Positions 11,500 through 21,378 of a stretch of 64,000 bases of DNA are shown in pieces. The position numbers and the translations under genes are program-made. Source of the DNA: Icerya purchasi. Taxonomy: Eukaryota > Arthropoda > Insecta > Hemiptera > Monophlebidae. The notes beneath the pieces were generated by a model, which was given only the letters and a program-made list of their open reading frames with translations, made no database searches and was not told the origin of the DNA. Location: contig CM077116.1 in the NCBI GenBank assembly GCA_039619475.1, positions 298,076,464 through 298,140,463 of the forward strand, given 5' to 3'. How positions within the stretch are numbered: position 1 is the first letter of the stretch; each line of letters begins with the position of its first letter.

Positions 11500-12000
11500 A
11501 AGTTTTGTTGAGTAGTCACGAGAACGTCGATGTGGCTGCCATAAAGAAGGTATCAAATTGCATCCAGTTTCCTTTTATCCCTGCAAGAAATTTAAGTTCC
11601 ACAATTGAAATAAATTATCTGAAACGTTGGTTAGACTTTAAAAGTAGTCGGAAAGAAGGGAATTTTTATAGCGTCATTGAACCAGAATTACCGTATAAAC
11701 CGTGATACTGCAAAATTCTCAAGAATATCCGAATATGGTGAACAAGAAAATTTATGGTCTCGACATGTAGACAGGGTGTAAAACATACCCTCGAGCAAAG
11801 ATGAGTTTTTTCGATAAGTATTCTTCAGTGGTATCTTGCAATCAACATGTACCAAACGGATATGTGCACGATACGAATCATCAGCTGTTTTCCTGTCCAC
11901 AAACCGAGCAAATTTTTGTTATTTCCCGGAGAATTATATCCTCCGCACAGTTTAATTTTTTTTTGTCATATAGCGGAGAATATTCTATGGGAGAAGTATT
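11500..12000 (+). pseudogene. LINE C-terminal tail relic (Jockey/I type)
   Basis: The plus strand reads TIEINYLKRWLDFKSSRKEG, then FYSVIEPELPYKPWY. This resembles the 'W...W......Y..I.P..P..PW' tail that follows RT/RNase H in I- and Jockey-type ORF2. After a frame change, NGYVHDTNHQLFSCPQTEQI (about 11855-11915) resembles the terminal H-x-L-F-x-C cysteine/histidine motif. The 3' end of the minus-strand RTE-like element abuts it at about 12000, so one interrupts or truncates the other. Confidence 0.5.
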
Positions 12001-12039
12001 TCTTCTTCTTCTTCTCGTGCCACCCGATTCGGGTATTGC

Positions 12040-15000
12040 TTAATCATCATGTATGGATTGGATTATCTGCTGGAATTGATTTCGATCTTTTGCTATTCTG
12101 ACTAGATCTTCTGTTTTCTTAATTCCGGTCCATTTTTTTATATTATCTATCCAAGCGGTCTTTCTTCTTCCCAGATTTCTTCTTCCTTCTATCATGCCCA
12201 TTATTATTGTCTGTAGTAATTTGTATTTTTCGCCTCTCATGAAGTGTCCAAAAAATTTTATCTTCCTTCTTTTTACTATTGTCATTAATATTCGGTCAGT
12301 TCCCATTAGTTCCAGTACTTTTTCATTTTTTAACTTTTTTGTCCACGGTATTTTCCACATTCTTCTGTAGCACCACATTTCGAATGATGATATGCGCTTC
12401 CTCATATTTTCCTTTATGGTCCATGTCTCGCTTCCATGCAGTAGCACTGACCATACGTAACATTGCAATATCTTGTTCTTGATCCTTAGGCTTAATTTCC
12501 TATCGCAAAGGGTGTTTTTTAATTTCATAAATGTGTTTCTGGCCATCTCTATACGAGTACGTATTTCCATATCAGAATCATTACTTTGTGTTATCCAGCT
12601 ACCTAAATATTTATATTTTTCCGTTCGTTCAATTTCTTCGCTGTCTAAAAATAATTTTTCATTTAGATTAGGCTGTCTTGCAACTACCATGAATTTTGTT
12701 TTTTTAGTATTTATACTGACTCCTTTCTTCTTGCTTTCTACTGCAACTATGTCTAGTAGCCTTTGTAGGTCTGTTACATTTTCCGCCAGTAGTGCAGTAT
12801 CGTCAGCAAAGCGAATCACTGAAATTCTTTCGCCTGCAATTTTTATCCCTTCACTACGTTCATCTAATGCTTGAGCAAAAATTGCCTCAGAATACAGATT
12901 AAATAGTACCGGCGACAATACGCATCCTTGCCTAACCCCTCGTTTTATTGGTATTTGATCTGTTAGTTGCTCATCTATTAATATTCTTGCATGTTGTTTT
13001 TCATAAAGCGTTTGTATAATCTTAATATCCGACTGGCAAATAACTATATCTTTTAATGTTTTTATTAATTCCGTGTGCCGTACCTTGTCGAAAGCTTTGT
13101 AATAATCTATAAAACAAATGTATACTGATTTTCCGAACTCCAGTTGTCTTTGGATTAATGTTTTCATACAAAATAACGCTTCTCTTGTACCCATTCCGTT
13201 ACGGAAACCGAACTGGTTCCATTTCATGTTTTCTTCGCATATTTTAATTATGCGTCGATGAATTACCCGCAGAAATATTTTTAGAACGTGGCTCATTAGA
13301 CTAATTAATCTATATTCATCACATCTATATGCATTTGTTGTTTTTGGTATGGTAATGAACCTTGATTCTAGCCAATCTTCCGGTATTTTCCCATTTTTAT
13401 AGATTACATTGAAAAAGCCAGTAACTTTCTTGATTTCCATAGGACCCAACATTTTTAATATCTCTCTTGGTACCTCATCAGGTCCTACCGCCTTCCGTAC
13501 TTTAGCTTGCTTGATTGCCATCTCCACCTCAGATTCCAAGATTGGCAACGTATCCCCGTCTTCCGGTGGCATCCTTTCTTCTTGATCATCAAACAGCGTT
13601 TTCACATACTGCTCCCATGTTTTTACCTTTTTATCAGTATCCGTTATGATATCTCCGTTCTCCTTCCTTAGAAAAGTTATATGTCTTTTTTTATATGTAT
13701 GCGTCGTTTCTCTAATCTTCCTATGTATGTTAAATTCATCATGTTTTCTATGTAATTGCTCAATCTCTTTACACTGTTCATTCAACCATTCTTCCTTTGC
13801 TTGTATGATCTTTTTTCTGATGCTTTTGTTAATTTCTTTATATTTAAGCGGGTTATTTTTCCACTTTCTTCTATATTCCATTAGGTCTAATATTTCGTTG
13901 GTCATCCAGTTCTTGTGTTTTCTGTTTTGTTTCCTTGTAAGTTGCACTTTTGTTATCGTATTAATTGCAGATTTTATTTGTCTCCAGTCTTCTTCAATAT
14001 TTCCAGTGTCTCTCATATTTCGTATTTGATCATTCACCTGCTTTTTTATTTTTTCCCGTATTTCATGGTTCTGTAGAATTTGTAGATCTAATCCTATTTT
14101 CTTAGTTTTTTGGATTTTCTTTACTCTTATGCGTATCTTTGCTTGTAGCAGGTTGTGGTCTGTATTCGCATCAGCACTTGGCATAGTCTTTACAGATAAT
14201 ACGCTATTTCTAAAAGGCTTATTAGCAATTATAAAATCAATCTGATTTCGGATTGTTGTTCCCGGTGCATCGGCTGGAGATTTCCATGTATATAGCCTTC
14301 TCGGTGGTAACTTGAAGTATGTGTTCATAATAGTTAAGTCATTTTGTTGGCAAAACTGTACTAAGACATCCCCTCTGTCGTTTCTGGCTCCCAATCCAAA
14401 TGGTCCCGTTATCTCTTTTGTAATTGCATTTCCCACATTGGCATTGAAATCCCCTATGATGTATGTGGCTTCTTGTTTTTTACAGCTTTTTAGTACTGCT
14501 TCAATATCCACGTAAAATTCTTCAAGCTCTTCCATAGTTGCTTCAGTTGTAGGTGCATATATTTGTATAATGTTTATGTTCACTGGCTGTGCTTTTATCT
14601 TAAGTGCTATTATTCGATCATTGTAAGGAACACAAGATATAGCGTTTTTATCCCATTCTTTATCAATTATTATAGCAACTCATCTATGATGATTTCCATT
14701 TTTGTCACCTGAATAATACACTGTCATATTCCCTGTTGCGATCTTTCCATTTCCAGGCCATCTTACCTCGCTGAGGCCAAGTATATTCAATTTTAGTCTT
14801 TTCATTTCCAGAATCACATTTGATAATTTCCCCGGTTCGTATAATGTGCGCACATTCCATGTACCCATAATAGTTTCCTTCGTATGATTTGTATTTCTTC
14901 GCCCCATTGTTTTGCCTCTCCGGAATCTTAATGTCCCATTCCTCTGTTCAGACGTCTTATCGCAAAACTGTCGGAGATTTTTTCCTTCGTGTGCTGTTAT

Positions 15001-15162
15001 CCTACTTGTGTTATTGTCCAGTCTCTCAATTTCCACACTAGACCTGGGATCCATCATAGCATGGCCAGTCGCATATTTCCCATTACCAAGCCTGGAAACT
15101 TGATAACGCCGGGCGCCAGCCGGACCGTGTGGCATATATATCCTTTCCTTTTTCACTTTCAT
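12040..15162 (-). CDS. RTE-like endonuclease-reverse transcriptase, one internal stop
   Basis: A single frame of 1,041 codons (1,040 plus stop), open except for a TGA at 14680-14682. Endonuclease: IMGTWNVRTL, LGLSEVRW, IIGDFNANVGN, NQIDFIIANK and a TDHNLL end. Reverse transcriptase: WLESRFITIPK, FGFRNGMGTREA, CFIDYYKAFDKVRH (motif A, near 13.09 kb), GVRQGCVLSPVLFNLY (motif B), IRFADDTALL (motif C, near 12.80 kb) and YKYLGSWIT. The C-terminus carries FEMWCYRRMWKIPW and KIKFFGHFMRG, typical of RTE ORFs. The internal stop falls where relatives have GVAI (RGVAI becoming R-stop-VAI), consistent with a single-base nonsense change. Met at 15162 is the first in frame. Such proteins nick target DNA and copy their own RNA at the nick. 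Confidence 0.85.
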
Positions 15163-15181
15163 GATGATATTTCTTGGGATG

Positions 15182-15215
15182 ATACTGCAGTGGTTTCCCG
15201 TTGCCTTCTGCAGGA
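15182..15215 (-). promoter_or_regulatory. Conserved RTE leader block
   Basis: The minus strand reads CCTGCAGAAGGCAACGGGAA, then ACCACTGCAGTATC, with an imperfect dyad (CTGCAG...CTGCAG). It is shared with the leader at 9641-9670. It also resembles a block I recall from vertebrate BovB/RTE-type repeats (GAGAAGGCAATGGCA-like); that similarity is from memory and unverified. Confidence 0.5.
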
Positions 15216-15680
15216 TTTTCTATCGGGGTTTACTCCCCTAGCCGAAAAGACCCCGTTTTAGGGCACGGGATACTCGCCTACTCGCTCTAGATTGATGTTC
15301 ACCAATCCGACTGGGGCACATACGTCTCGAGCGAGTTGCTGATAGTCTGCTGTTATAATTGCAGTAAAAAGCTTAACGGTATTTATTGGCAGGCAAACCT
15401 TCGGCAAGTGAACCTCCCTCCGTTTTCCCATCAGCAATATAATGTGAGTTCTGATTTAGCTTTCCTGATCAGCGCTTAGCCCGCCGAAAAGAAAATTACC
15501 ACCCTGCACGACGTGGACGTACAGAACTCACATGGTTGTTGTTTCGTTTCTCCGTCGGCGGGACTAGCACCATATGACGGTCGAGTGACTACTTACTAGA
15601 GAAGGTAACTCTAGTTACAACAACCTGTGCCCCGCAGGGCAGCATAACCGAGTAATGTTGTTCAAATTCATTAGCATCTG

Positions 15681-16384
15681 CACGACGGTGCAAAACAACC
15701 TTCCTATGAATTGCGGAAGCGTCTCTGTAATTTCATGGTTGGCGTCGAGTGTACATCTTCTTTTTTATAATTTCATTTATTAATGCATTGTTGTATACCG
15801 AATTTCCGTGTTTTTCTTAAACAAACGTTGTTCATCTTTTCGTCTAACTGTATTCGCGACCAAATTAACCGATTATTCGCTTACGCTGCATATTCACTTC
15901 CATTCAGTTTATTCGCAACTACATCGCAAATGGTGCAAATTTGCATCATGCCGTCGTCGTTCGTCGGATATTAATAAATGCCATTTACTAAATTTTCACA
16001 TTTGATTGAACATTAATTTGGTTTTCATAATTTTCCTCCGTAACATCGGTTGATTTTTCATATAAAAAGTGTTCGTTTTCAATTTTTGTTTTAATGAATA
16101 TTGCACACTTGAGTTATTCTTCCAGTCTTCTTCGATAAATAAAAAACGTCCGGAATGTTTTGTTTTTTTTTGCAATTTTGTGTATATTTTTGTATGTATC
16201 TGTGCTTGATTAGTGTAAATGTAAATATAGTTGAAAAACAAGTATATATTCTATAGGAAGCCCAATGTTTAACTGCTTGGAGGGAATCTACACAAATTTT
16301 AGTCTAGTGGACACACACACACACACACAGTTGGTTCTGTATGAATGTACCAAAAAATTTTTGCGTTTGACTACACTTTGTAAA
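15681..16384. other. Intergenic, no gene seen; (CA)n at 16311-16329
   Basis: AT-rich sequence with a short CA-dinucleotide run. Overlapping short frames at 15783-16241 show no motif. Confidence 0.55.
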
Positions 16385-16429
16385 TCTAGGACCTGTCCTA
16401 CATAGCTTGATTTCCGCTAAATACCCAAG

Positions 16430-17052
16430 ATGTACATTTAGATTTGAAACTGATGTTGGAAGACGCATGAAAAGATGAACATAAAGAACAAACTCTACAT
16501 AAATTATTATAGAGATTTATTGGTTGGTTGGACGTTACTCAAAGCTCTGTCTGTCTTATAAACGTGTATAATTTATTTCCAAACATCATCAGACCGATAT
16601 GGGAATATATGGTATTCAACTGTGGGGCTGTGCAAAGAAATCCAATCGGTTATTCATTCAGCGCGCTCAAACCAAGTGTCTCCGAAGCATTCTGGTATCA
16701 ACGAAACGAAGATATACATTCGGATTTAAAGAGATTTTATGGATCGATGAAATTATATACGTTATATTGCAGAAGTGCACGAAAACCTACTTCACATTCA
16801 CCCGAATCTAGAGGCATTAGAACTGCTACTTCCTGATGATAACTCGAGGGTACCTTAAACAAAGCCTCATGTTGGTCAACTAATTTATTCTACATGTATT
16901 AAGTTATTATGTAATTCTGTACATATTTTCTACTCTGTTCATGTTACAAATTAGGTTGAGTTGTAACACGGTTTTAAAAGTAGTGTTAATTTATTTACTG
17001 CAATAAGAGATTTGTACTGAATAATATACGTATGTAAAAAAAAAAAAAAAAT
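16430..17052 (+). pseudogene. Jockey-clade LINE 3' end with poly(A)
   Basis: At 16570-16720 the plus strand reads IIRPIWEYGIQLWGCAKKSN (after joining two frames) followed by FIQRAQTKCLRSILVSTKRR. This is the post-RT segment typical of Jockey-clade ORF2 (LRPIW.YG.QLWG.A..SN...IQR.Q.K.LR.I). A 16790-16850 stretch reads like the ORF end. A roughly 170-bp 3' UTR ends in an A-run at 17037-17051. The element is strongly 5'-truncated with at least two frameshifts. Confidence 0.8.
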
Positions 17053-18186
17053 AGAAATCGAAAGATTTATTTACTCCGACGCTCTTTTCAATATTAATTA
17101 AAACATCGTAAGAAAAAAATCTAATAATTTTCTTTTATTTATTTTTTTAAAATTAATCTGGTAGCGTATGTTTCATCTATTTCTGGAACATCATTAAATT
17201 CGTTTTTTTTTAGTTTTAAAAAGGTGTTAACCTTTCGAATTTACCGAAAATAAGCGTTAAAAACAAAAAGAAGAAGATAATTTCAAAATACATCATTAAT
17301 ATTCTCTCTATGCTTTCTATATCGGAATCAGAAATCGAAACTATTGCGCAGCGAATTGGAAATAAAATGTAATTTACGAAAGTTCGTGACGGCTACGGGG
17401 AATGCTAATATTCGGCTAGGTTCGGGAACTTTCTTAAAAGCAGTGCGCGCATTTTCAGAACATTTTGACAGTTATGATGGATATGCGAGAAAAGCTACAT
17501 TAGCTTTGACTCTTGAAATGGTATCAATCTGTTTTCTTCGGACGCAGATGTTTGTCCGTGCTGAATTTTAATTTTACCGCTAATATAACCGGCGTAAAAA
17601 TTGTTTTTAATTATCCGAAGATTTCTATCGCAAATTCTTTCACATTTTTTCCGAAACAACACGCGAATAATTCGCTGTTTTCCCGGGAAATATTTAATTT
17701 TACAGAATTTCAGTAAAAAAAAAAAAAAGTAATTTTCTTTGACGAAACGAACTTTTAAAATTACTACTTTATTCGGGTTAGTGTCTCGTCTGTTTACAAA
17801 AATTCATTTACAAAGACTAAACATTTTCACATCTAAACGAATCTGAATGGTGCCTGTAATGAACATTATAGTAAATATTTCGAATTATATAAATAAACAA
17901 CCATACCCAAAGTTTTTGAGATTAGGCCGCAAAAAAAACGAATCTTCAGTATGGTTTATTAATTTTTCGTGTTCACTTCAGATAAAACATATTGCAGACT
18001 TTTTCATGATAAATACAATTTTAAAATATTAAATAACATAAAACGAGCTTCAAAACCGTCAAATTACCGTAACGAATTTTTCAGATAATCCACCGGTCAA
18101 AACGATGGAAAAATTTTTCTGCGTTTGCACGTGGCCTTTTTGTTGAGGGCATTTATATTTTATCTTCCCCTTTTAAGTTTTCCTAC
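17053..18186. other. Intergenic, no gene seen
   Basis: AT-rich DNA with A-runs at 17716-17728. The open frame at 17344-17571 has ordinary composition but no recognisable domain. A CCACCGGTC word at 18090-18098 resembles part of the hammerhead-like site at 20797-20832 but lacks the rest. Confidence 0.55.
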
Positions 18187-18332
18187 ATATATATATATAA
18201 CTTGGCCATTTTTGCTTTGCAAGAAACTGTGCCCCTTGACCCCTCTTGCTTTCATTTCTGTCTTTTTCTCTCCTATACTTTGTGTAAAATAATCAAAATT
18301 TACAATGTAATTCTAAATCGGTCCATATGAAT
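18187..18332 (+). repeat. Left inverted repeat of the Penelope-like element
   Basis: It begins in a TA run (ATATATATATAACTTGGCC), passes CCCCTTGACCCCTCTTGCTT and TACTTTGTGTAAAATAATCA, and ends CTAAATCGGTCCATATGAAT. It matches the reverse complement of 21211-21353 almost throughout, with scattered substitutions. It ends only 25 bp before the ORF start. A degenerate version forms the arms of the element at 44.97-45.93 kb. Confidence 0.85.
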
Positions 18333-18357
18333 ATTAGCGCAGAAATTAAGAATCAAG

Positions 18358-20571
18358 ATGGAAATAAAGTCATTATACAGGAAGAAGCAAGAGATAAATA
18401 AGAAGTTAGTTACATTACATTTATTAATTAGTAATAAGTTAAAATATGAAATTTTTATTGAATACATAATTAAAATAAAACAGAAAGTAAAAATAATAAT
18501 AAATAAAAAATATCTAATTATAAACAAGAAACTCAACAATCTAAAATTAAAACAATACAACATAAAAGATAATTACCACAATTTTAAATTCCATCCAAGA
18601 TATATTAATTTAACAGATATAAATTTAAACAATAATGAAATAAATTTACTAAATAATGGAATTAAATACAACATATATAATCATATTAACAAAAATAATT
18701 TAGAAAACTTAATAATAGAAACGGAATTTGCCATAAACAAGACTATACAACATGATGAACAAGATTATTATAGATACATAGCTAAACAGAGAATTAACAA
18801 ATTAATTACAATTAACAAAGAAAGAAGAAATATAAATAACACAAACATAAACTATAAAGAAATAATTAAAAATTTTAATATTAAACTTCAGAATAATAAT
18901 TGTGTACTAACAAAAGCTGATAAAAATAATAGTTTCATAATAATCAAAAAAGACAACTTAATTGATAAAACAATGGATTTTATAAATAATAACAACATAC
19001 ATGAAATCAATACAGATCCCACTAACAAATTCCAAAACGAAATAAAACAAATGATAAAAGAAAATATAATAACCTTTGATAAAACCATGAATTGGAAACA
19101 TATAAAGAACAACCCTTCACCACCTATATTAAATCCATTAATAAAATTACATAAACCAGATAAGCCAATAAGACCATTAACTAACCACATAACTGCACCA
19201 TCCTACTTAGTAGCAAAATATATTAACAAAATGTTATCAAATTTAATACAATTAAATAATAATTTATCTATCAAAAATAGCAATGAATTAATTAATAGAT
19301 TAAATAATATTAAAACTAATAATAAATGTTTACTAGTATCATATGACATAAAAAATTTATATACAAATATACCCATAAATGACCTAATTATAATCATAGA
19401 AAAAATCCTAAAAAAGAAAAGCATAAATCCAATTCAAATTAATGAAATAATTAATATAATATCAATATTAACAAAACAAAATTATTTTAAATTTAATAAT
19501 AAAATATTCATACAAAAATCAGGACTACCAATGGGGTCACCAATCTCATCATTACTAGCAGAAATAACATTACAGTATTATGAAGATAATATAATAATAA
19601 ACAACCTACAAAAACATAACATTATTTTCTATATTAGATATGTTGATGATATTCTATGTATATTCAATGAAAATTCTAACCATCATCTTACCTTTCTAAA
19701 TTTTTTAAATCAAATATCATCTAGTCTACAATACACTATAGAAGTGGGAACCAACAATACAATAAACTATTTAGATTTAAACATAAATATCAATAATAAC
19801 AACATAAATTATAACATTTATCACAAAAAAACACAAACAGATACAATCATAAACCAAACGTCAAACCATCCAAAAATACATAAACATGCAACCTTCAAAA
19901 CATACTTACATAGAATACACAATACACCAATGAATGAAAAAAGAAAAAATAATGAAATAAATTTAATAAAACAAATAGCAAAAAATAATAACTACAATCC
20001 CAATATAATAGACAAAATAAATCAAAAAATAATAAAAAACTTAAAAAACAAAAATAGATATATAATTAAAACAAAAACAAAGGAACAAAAATGGTTAATG
20101 TTTACATACATCAACCGAAACATACATACCTTAACAAACATTTTCAAAAATAATAAAATAGGATACAAAACAAATAACAAATTATTTAACAAATTTATAA
20201 CATTAAAATCAGATAATAATAACAAAGAAAATAAATTTAAAAAACCAGGCATATATTTACTAAAATGTAACAATTGTAATAAAATTTATATAGGCCAAAC
20301 AAAAAGAAATTTTAAAACCAGGTATAAAGAACATGTATATGCAATCAAATATAAATACCTTGAAAAATCAACATTTGCCGACCATATAATAAAAGAAAAC
20401 CACACAATAACTTATAACATAGAAGAAGACATGAAAATTTTAAAAATAATCAACGATAATAAACTCTTAAATATAGCAGAAGAATATTACATCAATAAAC
20501 ATAAAGAAAAAACATTAAACATACAACAAAGCACCCCAAAAAATGTATTATTTAATATCAAAAATTTATAA
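18358..20571 (+). CDS. Penelope-like reverse transcriptase with GIY-YIG endonuclease, 737 aa
   Basis: An uninterrupted frame. The N-terminal region is lysine/asparagine/isoleucine rich and carries LTKADKNNSFII near residue 181, corresponding to the conserved DKG-type motif of PLEs. RT motifs: VSYDIKNLYTNIP (motif A, D330), GLPMGSPISS (motif B, near 389), and IRYVDDILCIF (motif C, YVDD at 428-431). After a linker, a GIY-YIG nuclease lies at about 631-710: GIYLLKCNNCNKIYIGQTKR with R655, E658 and H659. Cysteines 637 and 640 plus histidines 676 and 682 form the CCHH zinc-finger pattern of the Penelope/Poseidon-type group. Codon use is extremely A/T-biased, unlike all other elements here. All key residues appear intact, so activity or recent insertion is plausible. 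Met at 18358 is the first in frame after the left repeat. Confidence 0.93.
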   Translation: MEIKSLYRKKQEINKKLVTLHLLISNKLKYEIFIEYIIKIKQKVKIIINKKYLIINKKLNNLKLKQYNIKDNYHNFKFHPRYINLTDINLNNNEINLLNNGIKYNIYNHINKNNLENLIIETEFAINKTIQHDEQDYYRYIAKQRINKLITINKERRNINNTNINYKEIIKNFNIKLQNNNCVLTKADKNNSFIIIKKDNLIDKTMDFINNNNIHEINTDPTNKFQNEIKQMIKENIITFDKTMNWKHIKNNPSPPILNPLIKLHKPDKPIRPLTNHITAPSYLVAKYINKMLSNLIQLNNNLSIKNSNELINRLNNIKTNNKCLLVSYDIKNLYTNIPINDLIIIIEKILKKKSINPIQINEIINIISILTKQNYFKFNNKIFIQKSGLPMGSPISSLLAEITLQYYEDNIIINNLQKHNIIFYIRYVDDILCIFNENSNHHLTFLNFLNQISSSLQYTIEVGTNNTINYLDLNININNNNINYNIYHKKTQTDTIINQTSNHPKIHKHATFKTYLHRIHNTPMNEKRKNNEINLIKQIAKNNNYNPNIIDKINQKIIKNLKNKNRYIIKTKTKEQKWLMFTYINRNIHTLTNIFKNNKIGYKTNNKLFNKFITLKSDNNNKENKFKKPGIYLLKCNNCNKIYIGQTKRNFKTRYKEHVYAIKYKYLEKSTFADHIIKENHTITYNIEEDMKILKIINDNKLLNIAEEYYINKHKEKTLNIQQSTPKNVLFNIKNL

Positions 20572-20796
20572 AAATATATATAAAAAATAAAATATGTTTA
20601 ATATTTAGTTTACTCAGTAATTTACATTTATTATTATATTATTATATATTTATTTATTTATACACATTATTTAATTTAATATATACTTCATTCAATATTC
20701 CATTAATTTTATACATTCACATAGACTAACTATTATAACATATCGAATTATTCTATAAATAATGACATAACACAAATACAACAAAAAACAAAAATT
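20572..20796. other. PLE 3' region, AT-rich
   Basis: Non-coding and very AT-rich, with ATTATTATATTATT and TTTATTTATTTA runs. Likely the element's 3' UTR or part of its terminal repeat. Confidence 0.5.
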
Positions 20797-20832
20797 AGTC
20801 CATGAATATGTATTAACGAAACCGGTCGGACT
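20797..20832 (+). ncRNA. Degenerate hammerhead-ribozyme-like motif
   Basis: AGTCC (20797-20801) pairs with GGACT (20828-20832) as a 5-bp stem I. The GAA core (20818-20820) is followed by the palindromic mini stem III ACCGGT, and C20827 occupies the cleavage position. GTATTAAC can form a 2-bp stem II closed by G-C. The CUGANGA core is not preserved: ATGAATAT occupies that place, with two apparent substitutions and one extra base. Small hammerheads of this layout are reported from PLE terminal repeats, so location supports the call, but this copy is probably inactive or a chance match. Confidence 0.35.
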
Positions 20833-21052
20833 ATTATTGTAATTATTTGATTTGATTTATTTTAACATAATTAATTAGTATTTAACAATGTTATATTTGT
20901 GAATTTTGAATAATATATGTTCGTGTAAAAATAAAAATATAACATTAGTAACCGTTCAATAGACATTTCATTTATACTTATAACATATATATATAATAAC
21001 ATATCACAAAAATCCTTTAAAATGTAACAAACTTTACATAAAATTGGGGCAT

Positions 21053-21210
21053 ATATATATATATATATTAATTACAGCGTAATTCTTAGGCTACCCTCCA
21101 TTAGAAGAAATGTCCCAAAAAAAGGTAATAAAAACGTGTTCCAAGAAAATGCCCCAATTTTATGGAACCTTTTGTTATATTTTATAAGATTTTTGTGATT
21201 ATATTATTTT
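21053..21210 (+). repeat. TA-bounded repeat module next to the PLE right end
   Basis: (TA)n is followed by TTAATTACAGCGTAATTCTT and AGGCTACCCTCCATTAGAAG, and later by TTTGTTATATTTTATAAGAT. The same order occurs at 63815-63925 and, in part, at 45010-45060 and (reversed) 45795-45835. It contains a short self-inverted word (ACAGCGTAATTCT here, AGAATTACGTTGT at 21228). Confidence 0.75.
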
Positions 21211-21343
21211 ATTCATATGGACCGATTTAGAATTACGTTGTATATTTTAATTATTTTACACAAAGTGTAGAAGAGAAAGAGAGAGAAATATAAGCAAGAG
21301 GGGTTAAAGGGGCATAGTCCCTTGCGAAGCCAAAATGACCGAG

Positions 21344-21374
<31 letters not shown>
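21211..21374 (-). repeat. Right inverted repeat of the Penelope-like element
   Basis: The reverse complement counterpart of 18187-18332. It runs ATTCATATGGACCGATTTAG, AAGAGAAAGAGAGAGAAATA, GCAAGAGGGGTTAAAGGGGC, and AAAATGACCGAGTTATATAT, then a TA run to 21374. Confidence 0.85.

Positions 21375-21378
<4 letters not shown>

Larger units (their letters stand above)
12001..15680 (-). mobile_element. Near-intact RTE-like non-LTR retrotransposon
   Basis: A minus-strand element with a leader (about 15163-15680) carrying the AAGGCAACGGGAAACCACT block at 15182-15215, one long ORF (15162-12040), and a very short 3' UTR. The 3' end reads TCGGGTGGCACGAG, then a (GAA)n run at 12000-12014. A short 3' UTR with a simple-repeat tail instead of a long poly(A) is typical of RTE-clade LINEs. 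The 5' limit is approximate; no target-site duplication was found by eye. Confidence 0.75.
18187..21374 (+). mobile_element. Penelope-like element (PLE), intact ORF
   Basis: A roughly 3.2-kb unit comprising the left inverted repeat, a single long ORF (18358-20571), a very AT-rich 3' region, a repeat module (21053-21210) and the right inverted repeat (21211-21353), closing in a long TA run to about 21374. PLEs encode an RT related to telomerase RT plus, in this group, a GIY-YIG endonuclease, and often have complex direct or inverted terminal repeats. The outer limits are set by the repeats; no target-site duplication beyond TA could be read. Confidence 0.8.

Noticed and set aside
12279..14515. 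Several plus-strand frames of 67-133 codons
   Set aside because: Antisense shadows of the RTE-like ORF.
18888..20273. Minus-strand hydrophobic frames
   Set aside because: Shadows of the AT-rich PLE ORF; poly-A-rich codons read as Phe/Leu/Ile on the other strand.
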